From assembly GCF_000262045.1 (NCBI RefSeq), contig NZ_AJVF01000001.1, positions 1-59,776 of the forward strand: 59,776 bases of DNA. Reading direction: 5' to 3'. The notes beneath the pieces were generated by a model, which saw only the letters and a list, made by a program, of their open reading frames with translations, had not been told where the DNA came from and ran no database searches. Below are positions 43,151 to 54,935 of the stretch, in pieces; the first letter of the stretch is position 1, and each line of letters starts with the position of its first letter. The stretch comes from Bacillus siamensis KCTC 13613 (GTDB lineage: Bacteria > Bacillota > Bacilli > Bacillales > Bacillaceae). Position numbers and translations under genes: made by a program.

Positions 43151-43177
43151 CAATAAAAAACCCGCTGAACGGGTTTT
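43151..43177 (-). terminator. First terminator between secE and nusG
   Basis: The stem AAAACCCG/CGGGTTTT (43157-43164/43170-43177), a 5-base loop and a T-run on the minus strand, 44 bases after the secE stop. Confidence 0.85.
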
Positions 43178-43220
43178 GGCAAACGATATTATGATCTATT
43201 ATAGCACGTATTGCTGATCA

Positions 43221-43400
43221 TTATTCAACTATTAAACGAATTAATTGAGAAATTCCTGTATCAAGGAGGGCAAAAAAGATAACAAAAAAGATAACCGTTG
43301 AAATCACCGTGATCGTATAGCGCGTTAACTCTTTGCCTTTAGGCCAGCTAACCTTTTTCATTTCTTTCCCAACATCTTTAAAGAAACTCATCATGCGCAT
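43221..43400 (-). CDS. secE: SecE, protein translocase subunit
   Basis: 59 aa from the ATG at 43400, eight bases after GGAGG. An amphipathic helix (SFFKDVGKEMKKVSWPKGKEL) leads to one membrane helix (about residues 28-52), the short single-span SecE of Firmicutes. It clamps SecY. It lies 32 bases after rpmGB. Confidence 0.95.
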   Translation of the reverse strand: MRMMSFFKDVGKEMKKVSWPKGKELTRYTITVISTVIFFVIFFALLDTGISQLIRLIVE

Positions 43401-43432
43401 GTAAAAGACCTCCACAATTTAAAAAGCGAACA

Positions 43433-43582
43433 CTATTTTGTTTCTAAATGAGCTGTATGTGAATTGCAAGTGCTGCAGTACTTCTTAACTTCTAACCGCT
43501 CAGCCGCTGATGCAGAGCTTTTCATTGTCGTATAATTACGATTTCCGCATGTTTTGCATGCCAGCGTAATCTTTTTTCTCAT
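43433..43582 (-). CDS. rpmGB: Ribosomal protein L33
   Basis: 49 aa: [19 protein letters not shown]..., ending AHLETK. Zinc-ribbon Cys pairs CKTC (9, 12) and CSTC (36, 39) make this the zinc-binding form. The ATG at 43582 follows AGGAAAAGGTG; the stop is TAG at 43433. Confidence 0.93.
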
Positions 43583-43624
43583 GTCGATACACCTTTTCCT
43601 AAATAGACATTCATTTATCTTAAT

Positions 43625-43654
43625 AAAATAGCACAGTCAGAAAAATTCTGTCAA
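43625..43654 (-). promoter_or_regulatory. SigA promoter of rpmGB-secE
   Basis: The minus strand reads TTGACA (43649-43654), an 18-base spacer ending in TGC, then TATTTT (43625-43630). The TGn element makes it an extended -10 promoter. It lies just after sigH. Confidence 0.7.
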
Positions 43655-43671
43655 TATGACATAGAAACCCG

Positions 43672-44328
43672 CTACAGGCTGATTTCTCTTATTTCTAAAT
43701 ACTTCTCAAGCTTGCGCTTCACGCGCTGCAGGGCATTATCAATTGATTTTACGTGTCGGTTTAAGTCATCTGAAATTTCTTGGTAACTTCTTCCGTCCAA
43801 GTACAAAACAAGCACCTTTCTCTCCAGATCACTCAGCAGTTCTCCCATTTTCATCTCAATATCATCGAATTCTTCCTGATTAATAATCATTTCTTCAGGG
43901 TTTAACGTTTTTGCGCCTGAAATGACATCAAGCAGTGTTCTGTCTGATTCTTCATCAAAAATTGGCTTGTCTAAAGAAACATAAGAATTTAAAGGAATGT
44001 GTTTCTGACGGGTAGCTGTCTTTATTGCGGTAATAATCTGGCGGGTAATGCATAATTCTGCAAAAGCTTTAAATGAAGTAAGCTTGTCCTCCCTAAAGTC
44101 TCGGATAGACTTATATAAGCCTATCATCCCTTCCTGTACAATATCTTCTCTGTCGGCCCCTATTAAAAAATAAGACCTGGCTTTCGCCCGTACAAAATTA
44201 CGGTACTTCGTAATCAAGTAATCTAACGCATCACTATCCCCAACATGAACCTTTTCAATGACCTGCTCGTCCTCCAACTGGCAAAACTGCACTTTGTTGA
44301 ATTTTCCCTTGCTGTTCTGTAGATTCAC
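43672..44328 (-). CDS. sigH: RNA polymerase sigma factor SigH
   Basis: 218 aa, as in B. subtilis (Spo0H). It directs early sporulation and transition-state genes. Region 2 is REDIVQEGMIGLYKSIRDF (core binding and -10 recognition); region 4 helix-turn-helix is RSYQEISDDLNRHVKSIDNALQR in part. The GTG start at 44328 follows GGGGGGATC. It has its own promoter; in B. subtilis AbrB represses it. Confidence 0.96.
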   Translation of the reverse strand: MNLQNSKGKFNKVQFCQLEDEQVIEKVHVGDSDALDYLITKYRNFVRAKARSYFLIGADREDIVQEGMIGLYKSIRDFREDKLTSFKAFAELCITRQIITAIKTATRQKHIPLNSYVSLDKPIFDEESDRTLLDVISGAKTLNPEEMIINQEEFDDIEMKMGELLSDLERKVLVLYLDGRSYQEISDDLNRHVKSIDNALQRVKRKLEKYLEIREISL

Positions 44329-44359
44329 TGCGATCCCCCCGGCGCACGTAGATAGAAAT

Positions 44360-44389
44360 ATTATACATTAATGGGCGAAAAAGCGTCAA
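44360..44389 (-). promoter_or_regulatory. SigA promoter of sigH
   Basis: The minus strand reads TTGACG (44384-44389), an 18-base spacer, then TATAAT (44360-44365), adjoining the end of rae1. This agrees with the SigA-driven, AbrB-controlled promoter known for spo0H. Confidence 0.8.
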
Positions 44390-44390
44390 C

Positions 44391-44903
44391 CTAATCCAGG
44401 CCGCCGCGCCGCCACTTTTCAAACGTTTTCAAAACCTCTTCGGACAGCTCGATTTTACCCGGGGGTTTTTCGGAAGTGATCTTCGAAACCCGTCTTTGAA
44501 TCCGTCGTTCTATCGCATCCACTTCCCTCAGCAGCTCCCGGGCGGATTTGCGGAGAGCCCCTTGTCCGAAAATCGCCCACTGCTCCGTGTAATCAGAGGT
44601 TGCGACATGAATCTGTGTCGCAATATTATTCAGCGCCTGTGCAAGCTTCTCAATCCGCTCATCCGCCGTTTCATTCTCCCGTGTGAAAATCACTTCGACT
44701 CTGTGATTCGTGTGTTTTTTCTCTATGCCTTTTACCAGATGTGCGTCAAACACCACAATGACTTTAATTCCCGTGTACGACTGATACTCCGCCATCTTCT
44801 GAATCAGCACATCTCTCGCTTCTTCAAAACTGTTCGCTTTTAAATCCTTTAGCTGCGGCCAAGCTCCTATCATGTTGTATCCGTCTACTAATAGGATGTC
44901 CAT
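44391..44903 (-). CDS. rae1: Rae1 (YacP), ribosome-associated A-site endoribonuclease
   Basis: 170 aa NYN/PIN-fold RNase. Acidic catalytic residues lie in LLVDGYNMIG, VVFDAHLV and TSDYTEQWAIFGQG. B. subtilis Rae1 enters the A site and cuts mRNA in a translation-dependent way. The basic C-terminus (RRIQRRVSK) fits rRNA contact. It lies six bases after rlmB, behind AGGGGAATAAAGACAA. Confidence 0.93.
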   Translation of the reverse strand: MDILLVDGYNMIGAWPQLKDLKANSFEEARDVLIQKMAEYQSYTGIKVIVVFDAHLVKGIEKKHTNHRVEVIFTRENETADERIEKLAQALNNIATQIHVATSDYTEQWAIFGQGALRKSARELLREVDAIERRIQRRVSKITSEKPPGKIELSEEVLKTFEKWRRGGLD

Positions 44904-44909
44904 TTGTCT

Positions 44910-45659
44910 TTATTCCCCTAAAGGATTGCGTTTCCGGTAGACTTCATACATCAGAAGGCCGGCCGCTACCGATGCATTCAGAGACGTGACTTTTCCGGCC
45001 ATCGGAAGTTTAATGAGAAAATCACATTTCTCTTTCACAAGACGGCCCATTCCTTTGCCTTCGCTTCCGATAACGAGCGCCAAAGGCATGTTGCCGTCCA
45101 TAGAGCGGTAGTCTTCCCGGGCGGATGCATCCGTTCCCACGACCCAAATGCCCCGCTCCTTCATTTCATCAAGTGTCCGGGCAAGATTGGTCACCTTCAC
45201 GACGGGAATATGTTCAATGGCACCGGTCGATGCTTTTGCGACCGTCGAAGTCAGTCCGACCGCTCTGCGTTTCGGAATCACGATGCCATGCGCGCCGACA
45301 GCGTCAGCCGTTCTCATGATGGAACCGAGATTATGAGGGTCTTCCAGCTCGTCCAATATGAGAAAGAAAGGCTGTTCGTTTCTCTGTTCCGCTCTTTTAT
45401 ATAATTCGTCTAATTGTGCATATTCATATGCCGCCACCTGAGCGACAACTCCCTGATGCTGCCCCTCCACCATCTGATCGAGTTTTTTTCTCGGCACAAA
45501 TTGAATGGTGACGCCGCGCTTTTTAGCAAGCTCCATAACTTGCTGCGCCTGTCCTTTTACTGTGTTTTCCGCCATCCATAACTTATAGAGTTTGCGATCC
45601 GACTTTAACGTCTCAATTACCGCGTTTTTTCCTATGACGTAATCATGTTGCTGACTCAT
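44910..45659 (-). CDS. rlmB: RlmB, 23S rRNA 2'-O-methyltransferase (SpoU family)
   Basis: 249 aa. The N-terminal L30e-like substrate domain (1-75) is followed by a SPOUT knot domain: motif 1 [19 protein letters not shown], motif 2 [14 protein letters not shown], motif 3 [17 protein letters not shown]. In E. coli RlmB methylates Gm2251 of the P loop. Its start overlaps mrnC by 17 bases. Confidence 0.94.
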   Translation of the reverse strand: MSQQHDYVIGKNAVIETLKSDRKLYKLWMAENTVKGQAQQVMELAKKRGVTIQFVPRKKLDQMVEGQHQGVVAQVAAYEYAQLDELYKRAEQRNEQPFFLILDELEDPHNLGSIMRTADAVGAHGIVIPKRRAVGLTSTVAKASTGAIEHIPVVKVTNLARTLDEMKERGIWVVGTDASAREDYRSMDGNMPLALVIGSEGKGMGRLVKEKCDFLIKLPMAGKVTSLNASVAAGLLMYEVYRKRNPLGE

Positions 45660-46074
45660 TTGTTTTCCTCCCTGACGTCCCGACTTGTATAGCTTCTGTA
45701 ATCAGCTGATTCAGTCTTTCTTCTCTTTTCTCAAGAAAAAGATATCCGAGCAAAGCCTCAAAAGCTGTACTATGGCGGTACGTCTGTACATCTGTGTTTT
45801 TAGGCGTCGTCCCTGATTTCGCGTTTCTTCCCCTTCTCACCACGGCTTCCTCTTCCTCCGTGAAAAAGGATTCTTCCTGAAGGCGGAACAGAATGTCTGC
45901 CTGTGATTTTGCCGATACGATCCGGCTCGCCTTCTTATGAAGGTCATTCGGTTTCGTATGGCCCTGCTTAAGCAGGTGATGCCGGACATATATTTCAAAA
46001 ATGGCATCACCCATATAAGCGAGCGCAAGACCGTTTAACTGCTTTGAATCTTTGATTTGTTCAAATTGAAGCAT
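45643..46074 (-). CDS. mrnC: Mini-RNase III (MrnC)
   Basis: 143 aa from the ATG at 46074 ([20 protein letters not shown]); the open frame upstream lies within cysS. It is an RNase III catalytic domain without the double-stranded RNA-binding domain. [14 protein letters not shown] holds the catalytic Asp, and [20 protein letters not shown] the matching Glu. In B. subtilis it trims 23S rRNA ends with the help of L3. It lies four bases after cysS. Confidence 0.95.
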   Translation of the reverse strand: MLQFEQIKDSKQLNGLALAYMGDAIFEIYVRHHLLKQGHTKPNDLHKKASRIVSAKSQADILFRLQEESFFTEEEEAVVRRGRNAKSGTTPKNTDVQTYRHSTAFEALLGYLFLEKREERLNQLITEAIQVGTSGRKTNESAT

Positions 46075-46078
46075 CCGC

Positions 46079-47479
46079 TTACTCTCCCCGCTTCCAGCGA
46101 GTTCCCTGAGCCGTATCTTCAAGAATGATATTCATGCTTTTCAGCTGATCGCGAATTTGGTCTGACAAAGCAAAATCGCGATTGCGGCGGGCTTCATTTC
46201 TCTTCTCGATCAATTCTTCAATCTCTTCATCGACAAGCTCTTCTTCGCCGAGCGTAAGTCCGAGAACGGATCCGATTCGGTCAAACATGCTGATAAAGGC
46301 TTTAATGACGTGATCCGCCGTATTGTCCTCCTGCATGTAGTAGTTGGCAAGCTTCGCCAAATCAAACCAAACGGAAATCGCATTCGCCGTATTAAAATCA
46401 TCATCCATCGCTTCTTCAAATGCAGCGCGGTGCTCTTCTATTTTAGCGAGCCATTCATCATCATTGTCAGTCAGATTCGTGCTGCTAATCAAACGATGGT
46501 TTAAATTACTGTAGGCCGTCTTCAGGCGGTTAAACGCGTTTTTTGTTTTCTCAAGCAGCTCTTCCGAATAGTTGATCGGGTGGCGGTAATGAACGGACAG
46601 CATGAAAAATCTCAAAAGCTGCGGGTCATACTGCTTAATGATATCGTGCACCAAAACAAAGTTGCCGAGCGATTTTGACATTTTTTCATTATCTATATTG
46701 ATGTAACCGTTGTGAAGCCAGTATTTTGCGAATGTCTTGCCTGTTAATGCTTCAGATTGGGCGATTTCGTTCTCATGGTGCGGGAATGTCAGGTCCTGAC
46801 CGCCGGCATGAATATCGATTTCGTCACCCAAATATTTTTTCACCATTGCGGAGCATTCAATGTGCCAGCCCGGGCGGCCTTTTCCCCAAGGGCTATCCCA
46901 TGAAATTTCTCCGTCTTTGGCGGCTTTCCAAAGAGCAAAGTCCAGCGCATCCTCTTTCTTCTCACCGACACGGATACGAGCGCCCGATCTGAGTTCATCA
47001 ATTGATTGCTGTGAAAGCTTGCCGTAGCCTTCGAAGGCTCTTGTTTTGAAATAGACGTCGCCTTCCGATTCATAAGCGTAGCCTTTTTTAATCAGCTCGC
47101 TGACAAATTCAATAATGGCGTCCATGTTCTCCATGACTCGAGGGTGAAGATCCGCTTTCCGGCATCCGAGGGCGCCCACATCTTCAAAATAAGCTTTAAT
47201 AAACCGCTCAGAAACGGTCGGAACGTCCTCGCCGAGCTCATTAGCCGCCTTAATCAATTTGTCATCAACATCTGTGAAATTCGATACGTATTGAACATCG
47301 TATCCCTTATACTCCAAATAGTTGCGTACGGTATCATACACAATCGCCGGACGGGCGTTTCCGATATGAATATAGTTGTATACAGTGGGTCCGCACACGT
47401 ACATTTTTACTTTTCCTTCCTCAAGAGGAACGAATGTTTCCTTTTTCCGTGTCAATGTATTATAAAGTGTAATGGTCAT
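46079..47479 (-). CDS. cysS: Cysteinyl-tRNA synthetase
   Basis: 466 aa class I enzyme. The HIGH motif lies in YIHIGNARP (about 36), the KMSKS motif in [11 protein letters not shown] (about 268). Zinc ligands are Cys29 (YVCGPTVYN), Cys (HIECSAMV) and His ([13 protein letters not shown]). The start overlaps the cysE stop (ATGA). It shares the T-box with cysE. Confidence 0.97.
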   Translation of the reverse strand: MTITLYNTLTRKKETFVPLEEGKVKMYVCGPTVYNYIHIGNARPAIVYDTVRNYLEYKGYDVQYVSNFTDVDDKLIKAANELGEDVPTVSERFIKAYFEDVGALGCRKADLHPRVMENMDAIIEFVSELIKKGYAYESEGDVYFKTRAFEGYGKLSQQSIDELRSGARIRVGEKKEDALDFALWKAAKDGEISWDSPWGKGRPGWHIECSAMVKKYLGDEIDIHAGGQDLTFPHHENEIAQSEALTGKTFAKYWLHNGYINIDNEKMSKSLGNFVLVHDIIKQYDPQLLRFFMLSVHYRHPINYSEELLEKTKNAFNRLKTAYSNLNHRLISSTNLTDNDDEWLAKIEEHRAAFEEAMDDDFNTANAISVWFDLAKLANYYMQEDNTADHVIKAFISMFDRIGSVLGLTLGEEELVDEEIEELIEKRNEARRNRDFALSDQIRDQLKSMNIILEDTAQGTRWKRGE

Positions 47480-48129
47480 TTTTGGTTGATCCTTTCTTTT
47501 TTATCTTCCAGTTCAGCCTGCAGCTCAAAAATCTGCTGCTCCAATGCTCTTAACCGGTCAGCAACCGGATCGGGCAAGTCTTGGTGATTGAGATCGCGTT
47601 TGATCTTTCTTCCGTTCTGAATGACGACTTTTCCAGGTATGCCGACAACGGTTGAAAAGTCGGGAACATCACGCAGCACAACGGAGCCGGCCCCTACTTT
47701 AGAGCCTTGCCCGACTGTTATAGAGCCGAGCACCTTCGCCCCCGTTGCAATTAAAGCATCATCTTTAATGGTCGGATGCCGCTTTCCCTTTTCTTTTCCC
47801 GTTCCCCCGAGAGTGACACCTTGGAATACCGTCACGTTATTGCCGATTTCACATGTTTCCCCTATGACGACCCCCATACCGTGATCAATGAAAAACCTTC
47901 TCCCGATGGTCGCGCCGGGATGGATTTCAATTCCGGTAAAGAAACGGGCAATCTGTGATATCAGGCGCGCAAGGAAGAAAAATCTCCGTTTATATAAAGC
48001 ATGTGCAATCCGATGCGCCCATATAGCATGTAAACCAGAATAAGTTAAAACAACTTCAAAATAGCTTCTTGCTGCCGGATCTTGATCGAACACTGTATCT
48101 ATGTCTTCTTTTAGCATTTTAAAAAACAC
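47476..48129 (-). CDS. cysE: Serine O-acetyltransferase
   Basis: 217 aa from a GTG start at 48129 behind GGGGGGAA (length as in B. subtilis); the frame is open upstream through the T-box terminator. It has an N-terminal helical domain and then a left-handed beta-helix of hexapeptide repeats ([23 protein letters not shown] in part), with catalytic Asp-His in IDHGMG. It makes O-acetylserine for cysteine synthesis, which fits its pairing with cysS. Confidence 0.96.
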   Translation of the reverse strand: MFFKMLKEDIDTVFDQDPAARSYFEVVLTYSGLHAIWAHRIAHALYKRRFFFLARLISQIARFFTGIEIHPGATIGRRFFIDHGMGVVIGETCEIGNNVTVFQGVTLGGTGKEKGKRHPTIKDDALIATGAKVLGSITVGQGSKVGAGSVVLRDVPDFSTVVGIPGKVVIQNGRKIKRDLNHQDLPDPVADRLRALEQQIFELQAELEDKKERINQK

Positions 48130-48173
48130 ATGCTTCCCCCCATTCTCTCCCCGCTCCAGTCTGTTTTTCCGCC

Positions 48174-48420
48174 TATAAAAAAAGCGTCTCTGCATGTAAA
48201 CATGACAGAGACGCTTTTACCGCGCGGTTCCACTCTGTTTGAAAAACAAAACGTGTTTTCCCAACTTTAAAGCCGGTAACGGCGGCGGCCGCCTTTAAAT
48301 ACTGATTTCCGCAGAAATGTTCTTCAAAGGTCTTAAGGGCGCACTTCTAAAACATAACGCATGAATCTCTCTCAGCCGATGAAGATTCTTTCTGTAATGG
48401 TCATTGTTTTATACTCTTCC
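48174..48420 (-). promoter_or_regulatory. T-box riboswitch before cysE-cysS (tRNA-Cys sensing)
   Basis: The leader between gltX and cysE carries the T-box core GTGGAACCGCG (48223-48233). Immediately after comes a 12-pair terminator (48181-48192/48206-48217) with T7. Upstream hairpins include a stem III with TTTAAAG/CTTTAAA (near 48266-48300). Uncharged tRNA-Cys is expected to open it, judging from the genes controlled. Two TGC triplets (48341-48343 and one near 48310) are candidates for the specifier; I cannot choose between them. Confidence 0.9.
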
Positions 48421-48438
48421 CTGTCAACAATCGTATAT

Positions 48439-49890
48439 TTAAATGCTTTTCAGGCGTTTTACGGCTGTTTCTCTGCCGATCAGCTCAATAGCCTGCGGAA
48501 GCTCCGGACCGTGCGTCTGGCCGGTAACCGCTACACGAATCGGCATGAACAGCTTTTTGCCTTTATGGCCTGTTTCTTTCTGAACGGCTTTAATTGAGGC
48601 TTTGATCTGCTCTGGCGTGAATTCTTCAAGCTCTTCAAGCTTCGCAGCAAATGCGCTGAGCACTTCAGGCACCTGTTCTTCCGCCAGAACGGCTTTTGCC
48701 TCTTGATTATACTCGATTTCATCATTAAAGAACAAATCAGTCAGCTCGACAATTTCAGCACCGTAGCTCAATTGCTCGTGGTAAAGAGAGATTAACTTAC
48801 GCACCCATTCCCGCTCTTCGGCAGAAAGCTCAGTGCCGACTTTTCCTGCTTTTTGCAGGTGAGGCAGAGTCAGTTCAACAACTTGATCAAGATCCAGCGC
48901 TTTGACATATTGGTTGTTGACCCATTTCAGTTTATGCATATCAAACAGAGCCGGTGACTTAGATAAACGATTCACATCAAAAATTTCAATAAATTGTTCT
49001 CTTGTGAAGAGCTCTTCTTCACCGACAGGAGACCAGCCGAGAAGTCCGATAAAGTTAAACAGCGCTTCAGGCAGGTAACCCAGCTCATCATACTGCTCAA
49101 TAAACTGGATAATTGATTCATCACGTTTACTTAATTTTTTGCGGCTTTCGTTCACGATAAGCGTCATATGTCCGAATTCAGGAATATCCCAGCCGAACGC
49201 CTGGAAAATCATGATTTGTTTCGGTGTATTTGAAATATGGTCCTCACCGCGGAGCACGTGCGTCATTTTCATTAGGTAATCGTCAATTGCGACGGCAAAG
49301 TTATACGTCGGTGTACCGTCTTTTTTAACGATGACGAAGTCGCCGATACCGTCTGATTCAAAAGAAATCTCGCCTTTTACGATATCGTTAAAAGTGATGA
49401 TTTTTCCTTCCGGCACGCGGAAACGGATGCTCGGCTGTCTTCCTTCGGCTAAAAACTGCTCCTGCTCTTCCTGAGTCAGGTTTCTGTGTTTGCCTGAATA
49501 GCGCGGCATTTCCCCGCGGGCGATCTGCTCTTCACGTTCTTTCTCAAGTTCTTCTTCCGTACAGAAACATTTATAAGCAAGCCCTTTTTCAAGCAGCGCT
49601 TCATAGTACTCTTTGTAAATGTCATTCCGTTCAGACTGGCGGTACGGGCCGTATTCTCCGCCGACATCCACACTTTCATCCCAGTCTATGCCGAGCCATT
49701 TCAGATAGTTAAGCTGGCTTTGCTCTCCGCCTTCAATATTTCGCTTTTTGTCCGTATCCTCAATCCGGATAATAAACTTTCCGCCTTGGCTGCGGGCAAA
49801 TAAATAGTTAAAAAGCGCCGTTCTGGCGTTACCGATATGCAAATGTCCGGTCGGACTCGGTGCATAGCGGACGCGTACTTCATTTCCCAT
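48439..49890 (-). CDS. gltX: Glutamyl-tRNA synthetase
   Basis: 483 aa from the ATG at 49890 ([21 protein letters not shown]), nine bases after AGGAAG; a TTG six bases earlier is less likely. HIGH-type motif GHLHIGNAR and KMSKS-type KKLSKRDES are present. In Bacillus it charges both tRNA-Glu and tRNA-Gln, the latter corrected by GatCAB. It leads the gltX-cysE-cysS unit. Confidence 0.96.
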   Translation of the reverse strand: MGNEVRVRYAPSPTGHLHIGNARTALFNYLFARSQGGKFIIRIEDTDKKRNIEGGEQSQLNYLKWLGIDWDESVDVGGEYGPYRQSERNDIYKEYYEALLEKGLAYKCFCTEEELEKEREEQIARGEMPRYSGKHRNLTQEEQEQFLAEGRQPSIRFRVPEGKIITFNDIVKGEISFESDGIGDFVIVKKDGTPTYNFAVAIDDYLMKMTHVLRGEDHISNTPKQIMIFQAFGWDIPEFGHMTLIVNESRKKLSKRDESIIQFIEQYDELGYLPEALFNFIGLLGWSPVGEEELFTREQFIEIFDVNRLSKSPALFDMHKLKWVNNQYVKALDLDQVVELTLPHLQKAGKVGTELSAEEREWVRKLISLYHEQLSYGAEIVELTDLFFNDEIEYNQEAKAVLAEEQVPEVLSAFAAKLEELEEFTPEQIKASIKAVQKETGHKGKKLFMPIRVAVTGQTHGPELPQAIELIGRETAVKRLKSI

Positions 49891-49944
49891 GTTCAAATAC
49901 TTCCTTTCATCTCGTCTGTAGCCTCTAGCCGAATATATGTATCT

Positions 49945-49973
49945 ATTCTACCACCAAATAGACCGGGCATCAA
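49945..49973 (-). promoter_or_regulatory. SigA promoter of gltX
   Basis: The minus strand reads TTGATG (49968-49973), a 17-base spacer, then TAGAAT (49945-49950), 55 bases before gltX and right after ispF. Confidence 0.7.
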
Positions 49974-49981
49974 AATAATGA

Positions 49982-52263
<2,282 letters not shown>

Positions 52264-52376
52264 ACCTCCACCTCCTTTTAAGTAACATTTTTCAGCAGGC
52301 TGTCAAAGCCTACAAATATCAGAATAAACAAAAACTAACAATAATATACCCGGATTCTGACAGGTTTAAGCGATAC

Positions 52377-53459
52377 TTAAAGCTGTCTATCTATATAGTG
52401 TTTTTCTTGAAGACGTTTTAAACCTTTTTTGATTTTTTGGGCGCGCACCTCACCGATGCCTTCAACATCATCCAGCTCTTCAACAGTGGCTTCCGTTATG
52501 CTTGGTAAAAATCCGAACGCCTCAACTACATTTTCAACAATCGGCATCGGCAGACGCGGAATTTTATTCAGCAGCCTGTACCCTCTCGGCAGCACATAAT
52601 CATCAAGGTTGGTAGAAGCGGGATATCCAAGCAGCTTAAACAGAATGGAATCATCAAGCAGATCATAGCTGGACATATCCTGAAGCTCTTTTAACAGCAC
52701 GAACGGATCTTTGATTTTTTCTTTCACATAGTCTTTGATGAAAAGAGCCGCTTCTTCTTCCATATCCGTAATCAGCTCAATCACCTGCAGACGGATTAAG
52801 TGGCCTTCCGTTCCGAGTTCTTTAATATACATGTTGATTTCATTTTTTATACGGAGCACCATTTCATAGCGGTGCATGACGGACAGCACGTCACTGAATG
52901 TCACGAGCTCCTCAAACTCTAAAGCGTTTAAAGCCGTAATCGTTTTGTCTAAAATGGTTTTATACTTCTCAAGCGTTTGAATCGCCTGGTTTGCTTTTGT
53001 TAAAATAAATCCTATGTCCTTCAGTGTGTATTTCATGCTGTCCTGGTATAACGTAATAACATTTCTGCGTTCAGAAATGGCGATGACGAGACAGCCGGTC
53101 TGCTTCGCCACCCGTTCCGCCGTACGGTGCCTCATTCCCGTTTCTGAAGAAGAAATGGTCGCTTCCGGCATAAGCTGTGTATTCGCATAAAGAATTTTCT
53201 GGCCGGAATCGCTTAAAATAATGGCACCGTCCATTTTGGCCAGCTCGTATAGGTGAGCGGGCGCAAATGATGTATTAATATGAAAACCGCCATCCACGAC
53301 TTGCTTTACCTTATCATTGTATCCGACAACAATCAGGCCGCCTGTATTTGCCCGCAGTACATTCTCTATCCCGGCTCTGAGCGGCGTGCCCGGTGCAACG
53401 AACTGCAGAATTGCAGACAGGTCAAGCTCTTGTTTCGCCCCTTTTTTCTCTTTTTCCAT
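52377..53459 (-). CDS. disA: DisA, DNA-integrity-scanning diadenylate cyclase
   Basis: 360 aa. The DAC domain carries [10 protein letters not shown] (DGA motif, about 75) and [10 protein letters not shown] (RHR motif, about 108), the c-di-AMP synthesis site. A helical spine and C-terminal HhH domain ([21 protein letters not shown] in part) bind branched DNA. It monitors DNA damage and delays sporulation. It lies three bases after radA. Confidence 0.97.
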   Translation of the reverse strand: MEKEKKGAKQELDLSAILQFVAPGTPLRAGIENVLRANTGGLIVVGYNDKVKQVVDGGFHINTSFAPAHLYELAKMDGAIILSDSGQKILYANTQLMPEATISSSETGMRHRTAERVAKQTGCLVIAISERRNVITLYQDSMKYTLKDIGFILTKANQAIQTLEKYKTILDKTITALNALEFEELVTFSDVLSVMHRYEMVLRIKNEINMYIKELGTEGHLIRLQVIELITDMEEEAALFIKDYVKEKIKDPFVLLKELQDMSSYDLLDDSILFKLLGYPASTNLDDYVLPRGYRLLNKIPRLPMPIVENVVEAFGFLPSITEATVEELDDVEGIGEVRAQKIKKGLKRLQEKHYIDRQL

Positions 53460-53462
53460 CTA

Positions 53463-54842
53463 TTATGATCCTCCTAATGAAGTACGAAGCGCTTCTGCAA
53501 CATTTGCTACTCCGACAACCTCAATCCCTTTTGGTATTGTCCATCCGCCTGCATTCGCCTCAGGTATGACCATACGCTTGAAGCCGAGTTTCGCCGCTTC
53601 TTTTACGCGCTGTTCGATTCTTGACACCCTGCGGACTTCTCCTGTCAGACCCACTTCACCGATAAAGCAATCTGCAGGATTCGGCGGTGTATCTCTGAAG
53701 CTTGAAGCAATGCTGACGGCTACTGCCAAATCAATCGCCGGTTCATCCAGTTTGACCCCGCCGGCGACTTTTAAATATGCATCTTGATTCTGAAGCAAAA
53801 GCCCCACCCGCTTCTCAAGCACAGCCATGATTAACGACACCCTATTGTGGTCAATCCCTGTAGCCATGCGGCGCGGGTTTCCAAAGCTGGTCGGTGATAT
53901 GAGCGCCTGAATTTCAACCAGGATCGGTCTCGTTCCTTCCATTGACGCAACGATACTCGAACCCGAAGCCCCGGCAGAACGCTCTTCCAAGAAAATTTCC
54001 GAAGGGTTCAGCACTTCTGTAAGCCCCTCTTCCCGCATTTCAAAGATGCCCATTTCATTTGTTGAGCCGAAACGGTTTTTTACAGCCCGCAAAATACGGA
54101 ATGTATGGTGCCGCTCTCCTTCAAAGTATAGAACGGTATCGACCATATGCTCAAGCAATCTTGGCCCTGCGATCGATCCTTCTTTTGTGACGTGTCCGAC
54201 GATAAAAATCGGAATGCCGTTTGTTTTCGCGATTTTCATCAATTCAGCCGTACACTCTCTTACTTGTGATACACTGCCGGGAGCTGAGGTAATGTCGCTT
54301 TGGTAAACGGTCTGAATGGAGTCTACGACAACAAATGCGGGTTTCATCTCTTGTATAGCAGACGAAATATACTCCATATCGGTTTCAGATAAAACATGTA
54401 ACAATTGGCTGTTGATTCCAAGCCTGTCAGCGCGCAGCTTCGTTTGCTTCACGGATTCTTCCCCGGAAATGTAAAGCACGCTGCCGGCCGTGTCTGCTAA
54501 TTGTGCGGATACTTGAAGAAGGAGCGTTGATTTCCCGATGCCGGGGTCGCCGCCGATTAATACTAACGAGCCCTTTACAACGCCGCCGCCAAGCACTCTG
54601 TTAAATTCTTCGAGCTTGGTTTGAACACGGGGTTCTTCTGATGTTTCAATTGATGTAATGGGTGATGGTTTCTGGACGGTTTGAACGGAGTGGGAGAAAG
54701 CCGCCCGCCGATTCGCCGGCGCTTTTTTGATGGTTTCTTCCACCATTGTATTCCAAGCCCCGCAGCCAGGGCATTTCCCCATCCATTTTGCGGATTCATA
54801 ACCGCATGAGTGGCAGATGAATTTTGTTTTTGATTTAGCCAT
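53463..54842 (-). CDS. radA: RadA, branch-migration DNA-repair ATPase
   Basis: 459 aa. The zinc finger is CHSCG...CPGCG (residues 10-28), the RecA-like domain carries Walker [13 protein letters not shown] (about 95), the RadA-specific KNRFG motif (about 253) follows, and the Lon-like C-terminal domain has [10 protein letters not shown]. It promotes branch migration in recombination and, in B. subtilis, is linked to DisA activity, fitting the tight radA-disA pair. Confidence 0.96.
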   Translation of the reverse strand: MAKSKTKFICHSCGYESAKWMGKCPGCGAWNTMVEETIKKAPANRRAAFSHSVQTVQKPSPITSIETSEEPRVQTKLEEFNRVLGGGVVKGSLVLIGGDPGIGKSTLLLQVSAQLADTAGSVLYISGEESVKQTKLRADRLGINSQLLHVLSETDMEYISSAIQEMKPAFVVVDSIQTVYQSDITSAPGSVSQVRECTAELMKIAKTNGIPIFIVGHVTKEGSIAGPRLLEHMVDTVLYFEGERHHTFRILRAVKNRFGSTNEMGIFEMREEGLTEVLNPSEIFLEERSAGASGSSIVASMEGTRPILVEIQALISPTSFGNPRRMATGIDHNRVSLIMAVLEKRVGLLLQNQDAYLKVAGGVKLDEPAIDLAVAVSIASSFRDTPPNPADCFIGEVGLTGEVRRVSRIEQRVKEAAKLGFKRMVIPEANAGGWTIPKGIEVVGVANVAEALRTSLGGS

Positions 54843-54891
54843 ATATGCTGTAAAACCTCTTCCTTATCGTATATTTCTCTATATAACAAAG

Positions 54892-54921
54892 TGAGGCATA
54901 CACTTGCTTACGTATGCCTCA
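54892..54921 (-). terminator. Hairpin between clpC and radA
   Basis: A perfect ten-base stem (54892-54901/54912-54921) with a 10-base loop lies 15 bases after the clpC stop. The tail is CTTTGTT rather than a T-run, so termination may be partial. Confidence 0.65.
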
Positions 54922-54935
54922 TGTTTGTCACTATA

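Noticed and set aside
47476..48195. A 239-codon CysE starting at 48195
   Set aside because: The extra codons are the T-box terminator stem; the GTG at 48129 with GGGGGGAA gives the known 217-aa enzyme.
52264..52376. TTGACA near 52300 before yacL
   Set aside because: Its matching -10 would overlap the yacL ribosome site, leaving no leader; not accepted as a promoter.
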